Shown: piece by piece, positions 17,528 through 27,067 of the stretch
How the letters are laid out: each line of letters starts with the position of its first letter
Numbering within the stretch: the first letter of the stretch is position 1
DNA from: Seonamhaeicola sp. ML3
Lineage (GTDB): Bacteria; Bacteroidota; Bacteroidia; Flavobacteriales; Flavobacteriaceae
Assembly: GCF_023273855.1 (NCBI RefSeq)
Contig: NZ_CP096884.1
Coordinates: 1,364,001-1,428,000, forward strand
DNA: 64,000 nucleotides
Direction of reading: 5' to 3'
Notes under the pieces: generated by a model
Seen by the model: the letters and a program-made list of their open reading frames with translations, nothing else
Told to the model about the DNA's origin: nothing
Database searches by the model: none
Translations under genes and position numbers: made by a program

Positions 17528-18615
17528 AAATATTAGTTGACGCTCATGTATTCGATGGAAAATACCAAGGCACACGAACTTATATAAAAGGTCTATATAA
17601 TGAATTAATATTAAAAAATAAATCATGGACCTTTTATTTCATATCTAATGATAAAAACAACCTAAGTAATCAATTCATTAATAGTGACAACGTAAATTTC
17701 TTAGAATATAAATATAGTAATCGAGCTTTTCAATTAATTTTTGAGTTTCCACTCTTAAATCGAAAGTTAAATATAGATTATAGCCATTTTCAGTACATTT
17801 CACCCTTATTTAAATTTGGAAAACATATAGTAACTAATCATGATATATTATTTGAGGAAACAAGATTTAAACATTTTTTCCCATTTTTATACAGATATAT
17901 AAAAGGGCCATTGTTTAGGCTCTCGGCAAAGAGGGCAGACGTATTACTAACCGTTTCTGAGTATTCTAAGGGTAAGTTAAATGAAATATACAACATTCCA
18001 ATTAATCGTATAGGGGTTACTCACAATGCAATTGAATTCAACACTCTTAATACTAAAGAAAAGACAGGAAAAAATATTAAAGAAATCATTAAAAGTAATT
18101 ATCTGCTCTACGTAAGCCGAATAGAACCAAGAAAAAATCATATTTCCATTTTAAGAGCTTATAAAAACTTAAAACTTAAAGAGAACTTTTTTAAAATTAT
18201 TTTTGTTGGAAGTCAAGATATTACTTCTTCAAAACTTAATAAATATATTCAAGATAATGAGGAGTATCTAAAAAATGATTTTTTTATTTTTAACAAGGTA
18301 AATGATTCGGAACTTTATGAATTATATAAACATGCAGATTTAGTTTTATATCCTTCTATAGCTGAAGGTTTTGGTATACCACCATTAGAGGCTGGTGTTT
18401 TAAAAAAGAAAGTGGTTTGTTCAAATTTAACCGCAATGTCTAGTTTTAATTTTTTCCCCTATCATGTCAACCCTCTTAATCAAATTGAGTTTGAAAAAGC
18501 TATCACTGAAGCGTTAAATGATAATAACTATCCTTACAATTATATCAATAAAACTATTCTTGAGAGGTATTCTTGGGAAAAATCGGCGATAGAATTTAAA
18601 AAGATGCTAAACTAA
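17524..18615 (+). CDS. GT4 family glycosyltransferase
   Basis: A 363-residue GT-B enzyme. LYVSRIEPRKNHISILRAYKN at about residues 196-217 and the SIAEGFGIPPLEAG donor-binding motif near residue 280 assign it to GT4 (mannosyl- or similar transferases). The start uses an ATGA overlap with the preceding Wzy-like gene. A short gap of 10 bp separates it from the DUF1972 gene. Neighbourhood and domain point to a cytoplasmic step of repeat-unit assembly; the sugar cannot be read from sequence. Confidence 0.88.
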   Translation: MKILVDAHVFDGKYQGTRTYIKGLYNELILKNKSWTFYFISNDKNNLSNQFINSDNVNFLEYKYSNRAFQLIFEFPLLNRKLNIDYSHFQYISPLFKFGKHIVTNHDILFEETRFKHFFPFLYRYIKGPLFRLSAKRADVLLTVSEYSKGKLNEIYNIPINRIGVTHNAIEFNTLNTKEKTGKNIKEIIKSNYLLYVSRIEPRKNHISILRAYKNLKLKENFFKIIFVGSQDITSSKLNKYIQDNEEYLKNDFFIFNKVNDSELYELYKHADLVLYPSIAEGFGIPPLEAGVLKKKVVCSNLTAMSSFNFFPYHVNPLNQIEFEKAITEALNDNNYPYNYINKTILERYSWEKSAIEFKKMLN

Positions 18616-18625
18616 TCAACAAAGT

Positions 18626-19717
18626 ATGCGTATAGGAATAATAGGAACCAGAGGGATTCCAAATTATCATGGTGGTTTTGAGCAATTTGCAGAATTTTTT
18701 TCTGTTTTTTTAGCTGAGCGTGGGCATGATGTCTATGTTTATAATTCAAGCAACCACCCTTATAAAGATAGATATTTTAAGGGGGTAAATATAATAACTT
18801 GTTCAGATCCAGAAAATAGAATAGGTACAGCCGGACAGTTTGTTTATGATTTTAACTGTATTTTAGACTCAAGAAAAAGAAATTTTGATATTATCCTACA
18901 GTTAGGATACACAAGTAGTTCTGTTTGGAGTAGGCTTTTTCCTAAGAGTTCTGTTGTCATTACTAATATGGATGGTCTTGAGTGGAGACGTTCCAAATAC
19001 TCAGAAAAGGTAAGGCGTTTTTTAAAATATGCTGAAAAGCTGGCCGTAAAGTTTAGTGACTTTTTAGTAGCAGATTCAATCGGAATTCAAAACTATATAA
19101 AAAGAACTTACAATTTAGATTCCAAGTTTATTGCCTACGGTGCAAATGTCTTTCTGAATCCTAATATGGATATTTTAGAGAAGTATAATGTTAAAGCATT
19201 TAGTTACAATTTACTAATTGCAAGGTTTGAACCTGAGAATAATTTAGAAACAATCTTAGATGGCGTGGCTGGTGCAAGTAAGGCAGAAACATTTTTGGTT
19301 ATAGGTAAGCATGATACCAATGATTTTGGAAGATATTTAAAAGAAAAATTTAAGAACCTTAGAAATATAAGATTTATTGGAGGCGTTTATAACTTGGAAC
19401 ATTTGAATAATTTAAGATATTTTTCAAATTTATATTTTCATGGGCATTCTGTGGGTGGAACAAATCCGTCTTTATTAGAAGCAATGGCTTCTAATACTTT
19501 GATAGTAGCTCATGATAATGAGTTCAATAAATCGGTTATAGGAAGTGATGGTTTTTTCTTTAATAATAGTGAGGAAATAAAAAAAATATTAAATGAAGTT
19601 AGAAAAGAGAATCATCATAAAAAAGTAGAGAATGCTCTGGAAACAATCAACAACAATTACAATTGGGAATTGATAAACAAATCATATCTGGACTTTTTCA
19701 ATGAATGCCTTTACTAA
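18626..19717 (+). CDS. DUF1972/GT4 rhamnosyltransferase-like protein
   Basis: A 363-residue glycosyltransferase with the DUF1972 N-terminal domain: IGIIGTRGIPNYHGGFEQFA at the start, LQLGYTSSSVW and NMDGLEWRRSKYS. The C-terminal half carries the GT4 donor site (GHSVGGTNPSLLEAMASN). Family members such as capsule beta-1,4-rhamnosyltransferases often add rhamnose to a lipid-linked first sugar. The 3' end overlaps the next gene by 17 bp. The specific sugar is an inference from the family only. Confidence 0.87.
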   Translation: MRIGIIGTRGIPNYHGGFEQFAEFFSVFLAERGHDVYVYNSSNHPYKDRYFKGVNIITCSDPENRIGTAGQFVYDFNCILDSRKRNFDIILQLGYTSSSVWSRLFPKSSVVITNMDGLEWRRSKYSEKVRRFLKYAEKLAVKFSDFLVADSIGIQNYIKRTYNLDSKFIAYGANVFLNPNMDILEKYNVKAFSYNLLIARFEPENNLETILDGVAGASKAETFLVIGKHDTNDFGRYLKEKFKNLRNIRFIGGVYNLEHLNNLRYFSNLYFHGHSVGGTNPSLLEAMASNTLIVAHDNEFNKSVIGSDGFFFNNSEEIKKILNEVRKENHHKKVENALETINNNYNWELINKSYLDFFNECLY

Positions 19718-20951
19718 TATATTTTTCAAAAATAAACTAAAAAGAGAGAATTACTTACCGATATTATTAGGTTGTATATTATCTTCTTTAATGTTGGGTT
19801 ATGCTTTGAGCAGTATATTAGTTGGCGCTCTAGTGGTTTCTTCCATATTTCGTCTTTTCTTTAATCCCTCGAGTTTTAAATTCAATTACAGACTTACCTT
19901 ACCAATTTTATTATATGTATTATTTGTAGTTTCAATGTTTTGGTCAGTAAACAAAGAACTAACGTTGAAGGGAATTGGGAGAACGGTAACTTTGTTTGTT
20001 ATTCCTTTGAGCTTTATGTGTTTACCTAGCTTAAATAGTAAAGACATAACTAAAATATTTAAGATTTTTACTGTTTCAAACCTTATTTTCTGCAAGTTTT
20101 TCTTGTTTTATGCTATATATCGTTTCATTTCTACATCTAATTTAGCTGTTTTTAGTTATCACGAGTTGGTTTCAATATTAGATTTAAATGCTATTTACGT
20201 ATCGGTTTATTTTGCTTTGAATCTAATTTATATCATCCAAAAAAGTAAAAAAAGTAGGTTTGACATATGGGTAGCAATAGTTTTTTTAGGGTTTATTATT
20301 TTACTTTCATCAAAGACTATAATTGCTTGTTTACTTATATTATTAATTATCTATTCTTTTTTAAGGTCAGGTTTTAAAAAGCTTTTTAAAAAAAACATAA
20401 TAGTTTTTATCATATCCTCACTAATCTTTTTGTTGATATCTCAACATGTAGTTAGTAGATTTATTTCTGAAGGTAATTCTAATATTGAAGAAGTTCTTGC
20501 CATGAAAGATACCAATCATACTTACCCATGGACCGGAACAACAATAAGGTTGTTGCAATTGAGATTTTTACATAATCAAATTCAGGAAGATAATATTTTT
20601 ATTACCGGTTTTGGTTTATTTGCTTCAAGAGAGAATTTATCGAATAGGCACAAGAGTTTTGGTACTTATCCTGGTTATCATAGTTACAATTATCATAATA
20701 TGTATGCCCAAATACTTTCTGAAACTGGGGTTTTAGGTTTTTCCATTTTATTTGGTATTTTGTTACTAAATATAGTTTTATCAATTCAAAGAAAATCATA
20801 CCTGTTTTTAAGTTTTTCCATCATCATGACTGTTTGGTTTTTAACCGAATCCGTTCTTTGGGTTCAAAGAGGGTTATTTTTCTTTATCATTATTCACTGT
20901 ATTTTCAATAAATTGCAAAACTATAATTCGGATTGGAAAACCGAAAACTAG
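19701..20951 (+). CDS. O-antigen ligase/polymerase (Wzy_C) family membrane protein (second of two)
   Basis: A 416-residue multispanning protein. SMFWSVNKELTLKGIGR (an early segment typical of Bacteroidota O-antigen ligase family proteins) is followed by a periplasmic loop at about 255-330. YHNMYAQILSETGVLGFSIL then matches the HNxyl...tGxlG signature. It overlaps the DUF1972 gene by 17 bp. Together with the related gene at 16265, the locus has both a candidate polymerase and a candidate ligase; which is which cannot be decided from sequence. Confidence 0.78.
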   Translation: MNAFTNIFFKNKLKRENYLPILLGCILSSLMLGYALSSILVGALVVSSIFRLFFNPSSFKFNYRLTLPILLYVLFVVSMFWSVNKELTLKGIGRTVTLFVIPLSFMCLPSLNSKDITKIFKIFTVSNLIFCKFFLFYAIYRFISTSNLAVFSYHELVSILDLNAIYVSVYFALNLIYIIQKSKKSRFDIWVAIVFLGFIILLSSKTIIACLLILLIIYSFLRSGFKKLFKKNIIVFIISSLIFLLISQHVVSRFISEGNSNIEEVLAMKDTNHTYPWTGTTIRLLQLRFLHNQIQEDNIFITGFGLFASRENLSNRHKSFGTYPGYHSYNYHNMYAQILSETGVLGFSILFGILLLNIVLSIQRKSYLFLSFSIIMTVWFLTESVLWVQRGLFFFIIIHCIFNKLQNYNSDWKTEN

Positions 20952-20984
20952 ATTAAATAAGAAGTTTAAACAAAAAAGCGACAT

Positions 20985-22340
20985 TTGACCAAATTTAAAA
21001 AAGGTAGATATTCGGGTTTCATTAAACCTATATCGTGTTTATTCGATTTATTAGTTTTAAACTATATGGTTTATTTATTTCAAATAAATCTTATACACCC
21101 CTATCCATTTCATATTTATGTATCGTTATTTTGGTTAATCTTATCCTTCCATAACAAGTTTTATGAAGTCTACAGATTTACTAGGATAATTCAAATAATA
21201 TCGCTTCTAATCAAGCAGATAATTCTATTCTCCATAATAATTTACGCTTATATAGGCTTTTTTAAGCAACCTCATTTAAGCAGGCTTAATTTAGGTAACT
21301 ATTTGATTTATGTTTTCTTTGTATTGTCTTTTTTTAAATTTTTAATTTACTTTTTACTCAATAAATACAGGAGTGCTTTTGGTGGTAATTTCAGGAATGT
21401 AGTTGTTATTGGAGAAAATGAAAAAACAAGACAACTAATTAATACGTTTAATGTTAGATCTGATTTTGGATATAAATTTAAAAAACAATTTGATTCTAAA
21501 AATGATAATTTTTCTTTAGAGGATTGTTTTAATTATGTTATTGAGAATGATATACATGAGATTTATTTCTCAATAGCAGAATTAAATAACCAGCAGATTA
21601 ATCATTTAATAGATTTTGCAGACAACAACCTAAGAGAGCTAAAGTTTATTCCAGACAATAAGGAAATTTTTTCAAAAAAAATTAAATATGAATATTATGA
21701 TTATATTCCAATTTTATCTTTGAGAAATATTTCGCTTCAAGAGCCAATTAATAAGTTCTTAAAAAGGTTATTCGATATATTATTATCATCTATTATAATT
21801 TTTTTTGTTTTATCCTGGTTAACACCAATTCTTGCCATCATAATAAAGTTAGAGTCTAAAGGACCTGTGTTTTTTAAACAATCTCGTAATGGTTTTAACT
21901 ACGAAGAGTTTCACTGTTATAAATTTAGATCAATGACTCCTAACAAAGATGCACATCTAAATCAGGCCACTAAAGGAGACAATAGAATTACAAAAGTGGG
22001 AGCTTTCATAAGAAAAACAAGTATAGACGAACTACCACAGTTTTTCAATGTTCTTTTTGGAGATATGTCTGTAGTAGGTCCAAGACCTCATATGGTAAGC
22101 CATACCAACATGTACGCACAAAGAGTAGATAAATTTATGGTGCGTCATTTTGTGAAACCTGGTATAACAGGTTTAGCGCAAACAAGTGGTTATCGAGGGG
22201 AAATAGAGCAAGATAAAGATATCGTCAATCGGGTTAAATACGATATTTTTTATGTTGAGAATTGGTCTCTGTTGTTAGATTTAAAGATAATTGTGCAAAC
22301 CTTTGTAAACGCACTAAAAGGTGAAGAAAAGGCATATTAA
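20985..22340 (+). CDS. WcaJ-type polyprenyl glycosylphosphotransferase (initiating enzyme)
   Basis: A 451-residue enzyme that transfers a sugar phosphate from a nucleotide sugar to undecaprenyl phosphate, starting each repeat unit. Four or five N-terminal helices and a CoA-binding-like domain (NVVVIGENEKTRQL near residue 140) precede the catalytic bacterial sugar transferase domain from about residue 255. That domain has FKQSRNGFNYEEFHCYKFRS, SIDELPQFFNVL and VGPRPH. I used the TTG at 20985, since it gives the expected N-terminus and no ATG occurs before residue 29. It is 33 bp after the Wzy-like gene. Confidence 0.88.
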   Translation: MTKFKKGRYSGFIKPISCLFDLLVLNYMVYLFQINLIHPYPFHIYVSLFWLILSFHNKFYEVYRFTRIIQIISLLIKQIILFSIIIYAYIGFFKQPHLSRLNLGNYLIYVFFVLSFFKFLIYFLLNKYRSAFGGNFRNVVVIGENEKTRQLINTFNVRSDFGYKFKKQFDSKNDNFSLEDCFNYVIENDIHEIYFSIAELNNQQINHLIDFADNNLRELKFIPDNKEIFSKKIKYEYYDYIPILSLRNISLQEPINKFLKRLFDILLSSIIIFFVLSWLTPILAIIIKLESKGPVFFKQSRNGFNYEEFHCYKFRSMTPNKDAHLNQATKGDNRITKVGAFIRKTSIDELPQFFNVLFGDMSVVGPRPHMVSHTNMYAQRVDKFMVRHFVKPGITGLAQTSGYRGEIEQDKDIVNRVKYDIFYVENWSLLLDLKIIVQTFVNALKGEEKAY

Positions 22341-22341
22341 T

Positions 22342-23118
22342 ATGAAAGTGTCAATCATTACCGCTACTTATAATTCAGAAAATTTTATTGAGAGTACTAT
22401 TAAAAGTGTTATTTCTCAATCACATAATAATTGGGAATTAATCATTATAGATGATGCTTCAGGCGATGATACTGTAAATATCGTTGAAGGCTTAGTTTCG
22501 CTTTATCCAGATAAAATTTCCATTTTAAAGAATAAAACAAACCGAGGTGCTGCTGTAACTAGAAATCGAGGAGTAGAATCTGCCACTGGAGATTTTATTG
22601 CATTTTTAGACGGTGATGATATATGGAAACCCCATAAGCTAGAAAAGCAAGTTAAGTTCATGTTAAAGCATAATGCAGACATTTGCTTTAGTAGTTACGA
22701 CTTAATGAATGAAGCAGGAATTAGTTTAAATAAAACAATCCAAGCATTACCCGTGCTCTCTTATAAGAAATTCTTAAAATGTAATTATATAGGCAATTTA
22801 ACAGGTGTTTATAATGCAAAGACACTTGGCAAGATATACGCACCTAACCTCAGGAAAAGACAAGACTGGTTAATGTGGTTAGAAGCGGTAAAGCGAAGTA
22901 AAAGTCCAGCTATGGGTATGAAAGAATCTTTAGCAATTTATAGAGTTAGGGAAAACTCCATATCCTCGAATAAATTTGATTTGTTGAAATATAATTATTG
23001 GATATATAATAAAGGCTTAGGATTTTCCGCAGCTAAATCGGTTTACAGGATGACGATATTCTTTTTTGAGTACTTTTTTGTAAAGCCGAAGCAAACTATC
23101 GATTCACTAAAGACGTAA
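22342..23118 (+). CDS. GT2 family glycosyltransferase
   Basis: A 258-residue GT-A enzyme: VSIITATYNSENFIESTIKS, IIDDASGDDT and the FLDGDDIW metal-binding motif are all intact, as in colanic-acid and O-antigen GT2 enzymes. I prefer ATG 22342, which lies one base after the stop of the initiating transferase, over the in-frame GTG 22321. The 3' end overlaps the convergent CapK-like gene by 23 bp, so the two transcripts are antisense there. It is the last plus-strand gene of the locus. Confidence 0.88.
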   Translation: MKVSIITATYNSENFIESTIKSVISQSHNNWELIIIDDASGDDTVNIVEGLVSLYPDKISILKNKTNRGAAVTRNRGVESATGDFIAFLDGDDIWKPHKLEKQVKFMLKHNADICFSSYDLMNEAGISLNKTIQALPVLSYKKFLKCNYIGNLTGVYNAKTLGKIYAPNLRKRQDWLMWLEAVKRSKSPAMGMKESLAIYRVRENSISSNKFDLLKYNYWIYNKGLGFSAAKSVYRMTIFFFEYFFVKPKQTIDSLKT

Positions 23119-24409
23119 ATTGTTTTAATTTGCCCGCTTTGGTTCTTTTTATCGCCTCTTTTCGTTCAAAAAGTACTTTAAGACCTGGTTCAAGATATTT
23201 GTTCAAAGCATCTTTAATGGCTTCTATTTTAGCTTCAGAAAGTATTTCTGCGCTGGTATAAATAATCTTGAAAGTATCTATTTTTAATTGCTCAACGACA
23301 AACTCTTTAACATTAGCGTTATCTTCAATTACCGTTTTGGTTATATAATAAAAAGTTAAGCCTGCTGCCTTTTTTCCGCTGGGCAATAGGGCAAAGTCGT
23401 TGGTTCTACCAACTAATGTTTTGAGAATAGTTTTTTTTGCTGAGCTATTTTTAGATAAAGCGCCATAATCTCCCAGTTCATATCTAATAAAAGGATGTGC
23501 TTTATTGTGGAGTGATGTCACTACTATTTTACCTTCTTCTCCAAGCTGGAGGGGTTCATTGTTTTCTCCTAAAACTTCAATGAATAAGTCTTCATTGTTT
23601 ACAACCCAATCTCCTTCATTATTATTAAAGGCGATGAGTCCAACTTCAGCACAACCGTATTCGTTAATAATTGGAACACCAAGTTGCTTTTCTAATAGTT
23701 CCTTATCGTTTTCGAATAAAATTTCAGCAGTAACGATACAGGCATTCAGGGTTGGGCAAATATCTTTAAGAACAACATTGTTCTTTTTTAGGAATTTTGC
23801 GAACTGAACAATTGCACTGGCATAACCATTAATGTAATCAAATTTAGTTCTACTGAATTTTTTCAAATTATTTTCAAGTGCTTTGTCGCTCATGTCGAAA
23901 ACCGAAAATCTAAATCTATTCCCGAGAAAATCTTTTAATCGTTCTTTATAGTATCCTATTTTATCTAATGGGATGCCATAAAATCTAGCTTGTTTGGAGG
24001 TGTTAACATCTATATTGAACCAATTATACCTATCCATAAAGTTGGCCCAAGTTAGAGCATGGCAAAATTTATCCTTTGCAAAAATCAATGGTGTACCAGA
24101 AGATCCAGACGTTTTATTTACATAGGTGTTTTTTAATGAGAAACCGTTAGATAGTTTGTCACCTAAGGGCTTTTGTAAATCTAATTTAGTAATTACAGGT
24201 ACAGAGTTCCAATCCTCAAGATTAACATTTTTGGCAAAGGTTTTATAAAACGTGTTGTGTTTTAAGTGGTAAGCAACAATATCTTTTTTTTGTTGTTCGA
24301 TATATGCCGAATACTCATTTTCATTAATTTTCTGAATATCAATTAATCGTTTTTTAGCTTTTTCCAGTGGAAAGCCTTTAAGTTTTAATGATAAATTAAA
24401 TAAATTCAC
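23096..24409 (-). CDS. CapK/PaaK-like adenylate-forming enzyme
   Basis: A 437-residue protein of the phenylacetate-CoA ligase (PaaK) superfamily, subgroup found in capsule loci (CapK). The ATP-binding motif KTSGSSGTP and the later NEYGCAEVG and FIRYELGDYG segments are present. Family enzymes adenylate an organic acid; in glycan loci they may provide acyl groups, but the substrate is unknown. I set the start at GTG 24409 because the region further upstream overlaps purD and is not protein-like. On the minus strand a near-consensus -7 (AATATTTG) ends seven bases before this GTG. Confidence 0.78.
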   Translation of the reverse strand: MNLFNLSLKLKGFPLEKAKKRLIDIQKINENEYSAYIEQQKKDIVAYHLKHNTFYKTFAKNVNLEDWNSVPVITKLDLQKPLGDKLSNGFSLKNTYVNKTSGSSGTPLIFAKDKFCHALTWANFMDRYNWFNIDVNTSKQARFYGIPLDKIGYYKERLKDFLGNRFRFSVFDMSDKALENNLKKFSRTKFDYINGYASAIVQFAKFLKKNNVVLKDICPTLNACIVTAEILFENDKELLEKQLGVPIINEYGCAEVGLIAFNNNEGDWVVNNEDLFIEVLGENNEPLQLGEEGKIVVTSLHNKAHPFIRYELGDYGALSKNSSAKKTILKTLVGRTNDFALLPSGKKAAGLTFYYITKTVIEDNANVKEFVVEQLKIDTFKIIYTSAEILSEAKIEAIKDALNKYLEPGLKVLFERKEAIKRTKAGKLKQFTSLVNR

Positions 24410-24468
24410 GAGTCGACAAATATTTGTAAAGTAACTAAAAAATATTCGTGTATTCGTGGCATTAATTC

Positions 24469-24476
24469 TATTTTTG
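24469..24476 (+). promoter_or_regulatory. -7 element TATTTTTG upstream of purD
   Basis: A full TAnnTTTG match. Transcription would start near 24482, giving a leader of about 80 nt that contains a 20-codon open frame (24488-24550) and an imperfect palindrome (24529-24548). Confidence 0.5.
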
Positions 24477-24526
24477 CAATTGAAAAAATGCTTTTTGAAG
24501 TTTATATTGAAACAACAATAATCTAT

Positions 24527-24550
24527 CATTCCCACATAAACGTGGAATAA
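24527..24550 (+). repeat. Imperfect dispersed palindrome in the purD leader
   Basis: ATTCCCAC and GTGGAAT face each other across ATAAAC, preceded by TATC. The ATTCC/GGAAT ends agree with the GTCATTCC family found elsewhere in this window, with one bulged base. Membership is uncertain. Confidence 0.4.
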
Positions 24551-24561
24551 AAAGTAACACC

Positions 24562-25833
24562 ATGAATATCTTAGTTTTAGGCTCTGGAGGAAGAGAACAT
24601 ACATTTGCTTGGAAAATAGCTCAAAGTCCGTTATGCAATGCGTTGTACGTAGCACCTGGTAACTCAGGTACGGCAGAAGTGGCCACGAATGTTAATATTG
24701 GTGTTACCGATTTTGAGTCCATAAAAGAACTTGTGTTGGACAAGCAGATTGATTTGGTCGTTGTAGGACCAGAAGATCCTTTAGTGCAAGGTGTTCACGA
24801 TTTCTTTTTGAAGGATGATACCATCAAACATATTCCGGTAATAGGACCACAAAAAGCAGCAGCAGAGTTAGAGGGTAGTAAAGAATTTGCCAAAGAATTC
24901 ATGTATCGTCATAAAATTCCAACGGCAGCTTACGAAAGTTTCACAAAAGAAACTGTAGAAGCTGGCTACGAATTTTTAGAATCTCTAAATCCGCCCTATG
25001 TTTTAAAAGCAGATGGATTGGCAGCAGGAAAGGGTGTGGTAATTTTAAATGATATAGACGAGGCTAAGGCTGAGTTAAAGAGCATGTTGGTCGATGCCAA
25101 ATTTGGTAGCGCAAGCACCAAAGTAGTTATCGAGGAGTTTTTAGATGGTATTGAGTTAAGCTGTTTTGTACTTACCGATGGCAAGAATTACAAAATTCTT
25201 CCAACAGCAAAAGATTATAAACGTATTGGAGAAGGCGATACGGGCTTAAATACGGGAGGTATGGGCGCTGTATCGCCAGTACCTTTCGCTACAGATGAAT
25301 TTTTAAATAAAATTGAAGAGCGTATCGTTAAACCTACTATTGAAGGTTTTAAAAAAGATAGACTACCATATGTTGGTTTCGTCTTCATTGGGTTAATTAA
25401 AGTAGGAGATGACCCTAAAGTGATTGAGTACAATGTAAGAATGGGCGACCCAGAAACCGAAGTTGTTTTCCCTAGACTTAAAAACGATTTGGTAGAGGTG
25501 CTTCAAGCTATGGCTAGCGGCACTTTAGATACCATAGATTTGGATATTGATCACCGTGCAGCAACAACCATTATGGTGGTGTCTGGAGGTTATCCTGAGG
25601 CTTATGAAAAAGGAAAAGAAATTACAGGAATAGCCAATATCAAAGATTCCATTCCTTTTCATGCGGGCGCACAATTGCAAGATGGTAAAGTGGTAACGTC
25701 TGGTGGTCGTGTAATTTCAATTACATCTTACGGAGAGACCTATCAAGAGGCCATAAAAAAATCTTACCAAAGTATAGATAAACTAAACTTTGATAAGATG
25801 TATTATAGAAAGGATATAGGCTTCGACCTATAA
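24562..25833 (+). CDS. purD: Phosphoribosylamine-glycine ligase
   Basis: A 423-residue GAR synthetase, joining glycine to phosphoribosylamine with ATP in purine synthesis. The N-terminal LVLGSGGREHTFAWK, the ATP-grasp region with VLKADGLAAGKGVV, the GARS signature RMGDPETE (about residue 293) and the normal family length leave little doubt. It stands alone rather than in a pur operon, with its own promoter. Its 3' end overlaps the convergent small DUF6341 gene by 6 bp. Confidence 0.97.
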   Translation: MNILVLGSGGREHTFAWKIAQSPLCNALYVAPGNSGTAEVATNVNIGVTDFESIKELVLDKQIDLVVVGPEDPLVQGVHDFFLKDDTIKHIPVIGPQKAAAELEGSKEFAKEFMYRHKIPTAAYESFTKETVEAGYEFLESLNPPYVLKADGLAAGKGVVILNDIDEAKAELKSMLVDAKFGSASTKVVIEEFLDGIELSCFVLTDGKNYKILPTAKDYKRIGEGDTGLNTGGMGAVSPVPFATDEFLNKIEERIVKPTIEGFKKDRLPYVGFVFIGLIKVGDDPKVIEYNVRMGDPETEVVFPRLKNDLVEVLQAMASGTLDTIDLDIDHRAATTIMVVSGGYPEAYEKGKEITGIANIKDSIPFHAGAQLQDGKVVTSGGRVISITSYGETYQEAIKKSYQSIDKLNFDKMYYRKDIGFDL

Positions 25834-26055
25834 GAAAGAGTGCGAAGAAATACTCTTATCCTCTTCGTTGTTGTCGTTGAATATCTTTAGTTGCTTCATC
25901 CAGTAAACAATAGCAACCATACAAATAATCATAAAAATCCAAGATATAGCGTTGGCTAGCCACCAATTGTCTAGTTCTAAAGCTCTTAATGCATCATACG
26001 GAGCAAAAAGAACGTTAACAAACAAATCTTGTATTGCGTAGAAGAAATCTTTCAT
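25828..26055 (-). CDS. DUF6341 family small membrane protein
   Basis: A 75-residue protein with an amphipathic N-terminus (FYAIQDLFVNVLFAPYDALR), one clear membrane helix at about residues 33-51 (ANAISWIFMIICMVAIVYW) and an acidic tail. It matches the DUF6341 family that in Flavobacteriaceae is found beside DUF6427 and upp, as here. Function unknown. It is divergent from DUF6427 and convergent with purD (6-bp overlap). Confidence 0.72.
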   Translation of the reverse strand: MKDFFYAIQDLFVNVLFAPYDALRALELDNWWLANAISWIFMIICMVAIVYWMKQLKIFNDNNEEDKSISSHSFL

Positions 26056-26105
26056 GTGTTTTCTAATAGTTTTCTAACCGTTTTAGAGTTAGTATATTTA
26101 CAGAG

Positions 26106-26135
26106 CAAAAATACAAAAACAGTTAATGATAACAA
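26106..26135 (-). promoter_or_regulatory. Promoter of the DUF6341 gene inside the divergent DUF6427 start
   Basis: On the minus strand TTG (26135-26133), a 19-nt spacer and TATTTTTG (26113-26106) match the Bacteroidota -33/-7 pattern well. The -33 part lies inside the first codons of the plus-strand DUF6427 gene. A plus-strand near-match TATATTTA lies at 26093-26100 for DUF6427. Confidence 0.5.
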
Positions 26136-27067
26136 GTATTTTTAGTAAATCAAAGCCAATAAATTTCGTGATTGTTTTCTTTGTGATGCTTTTGGCTTTT
26201 TTTATGGCTAGTTTCGAAGCCTCAATAGCATCTAGTATATGGGCTTTTGTTTCGAAGAAATTTATGTCGGTTTTTGTCTGTTATGCTTCAATTTTACTTT
26301 TAAACTTCATTGTTAGTAAAAACAGCTTAACCAAACGTAACAACTACGAGATACTGTTTTTTAGCCTATTTTTATTATTGATACCTTCTGCAACCTTAGA
26401 CGCCGAAATTATCTTTTCTAATTTTTTCATTTTACTGGCTATGAGGCGGATTGTGAGCCTTAGAACCCAGAGGAGTGAAAAAAAGAAACTTTTTGAAGCT
26501 GCCATCTGGATTTCTATTGCATCTTTGTTTTACTTTTGGGCTATTTTATTCTTTGCACTAATACCAATTACTTTAGCCTTATACTCCAACAATAATGTTA
26601 GGCATTGGATTATACCCTTTGTAGGTGTCACTACAGTTTTTGTTATATCTGTTGCGGTTTCTATTATTTTAAACGATTCTTTTTTCGGTGTTTTTAAAAC
26701 TTTTCCAGGGTTTAATTACGATTTTAGTAGTTACAATTCGTTAAGGTTTATTGTTGCGATGACATTGATTTTATCCTTCGGAACTTGGTCTTCGATTTTC
26801 TATTTACAGAATATAAAGAAACAGAAACGCGCCTACAGGGCATCATTTAAAGTGGTAATACTTGCGTTGGTGATCGCAGCTGTTATTGTGTTTCAAGCGC
26901 CACAAAAAAACGGAAGTGAATTTTTGTTTCTGTTTGCTCCTTTGTGTATAATTATTGCTAACTATGTTCAAACCATAAAAGAAAAACTGTTTAGGGAAAT
27001 ATTTTTGTCGACTTTAGTTGTTGTTCCTTTGGTTTTGTTAGTGTTGCAACTTTTCTCCAAAGGCTAA
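26126..27067 (+). CDS. DUF6427 family integral membrane protein
   Basis: A 313-residue protein with about 9-10 hydrophobic helices and short loops (for example a pair of basic segments, SLRTQRSEKKK at about 112-122 and IKKQKRAYR at about 230). It belongs to DUF6427, a Flavobacteriia family usually located next to upp and DUF6341. No enzymatic motif is recognisable. The 3' end overlaps the convergent upp gene by 30 bp. Confidence 0.75.
   Translation: MITSIFSKSKPINFVIVFFVMLLAFFMASFEASIASSIWAFVSKKFMSVFVCYASILLLNFIVSKNSLTKRNNYEILFFSLFLLLIPSATLDAEIIFSNFFILLAMRRIVSLRTQRSEKKKLFEAAIWISIASLFYFWAILFFALIPITLALYSNNNVRHWIIPFVGVTTVFVISVAVSIILNDSFFGVFKTFPGFNYDFSSYNSLRFIVAMTLILSFGTWSSIFYLQNIKKQKRAYRASFKVVILALVIAAVIVFQAPQKNGSEFLFLFAPLCIIIANYVQTIKEKLFREIFLSTLVVVPLVLLVLQLFSKG

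Noticed and set aside
24410-24655. Upstream extension of the CapK-like frame into purD
   Set aside because: It runs antisense through the purD start and is not protein-like; GTG 24409 gives a normal-length protein.
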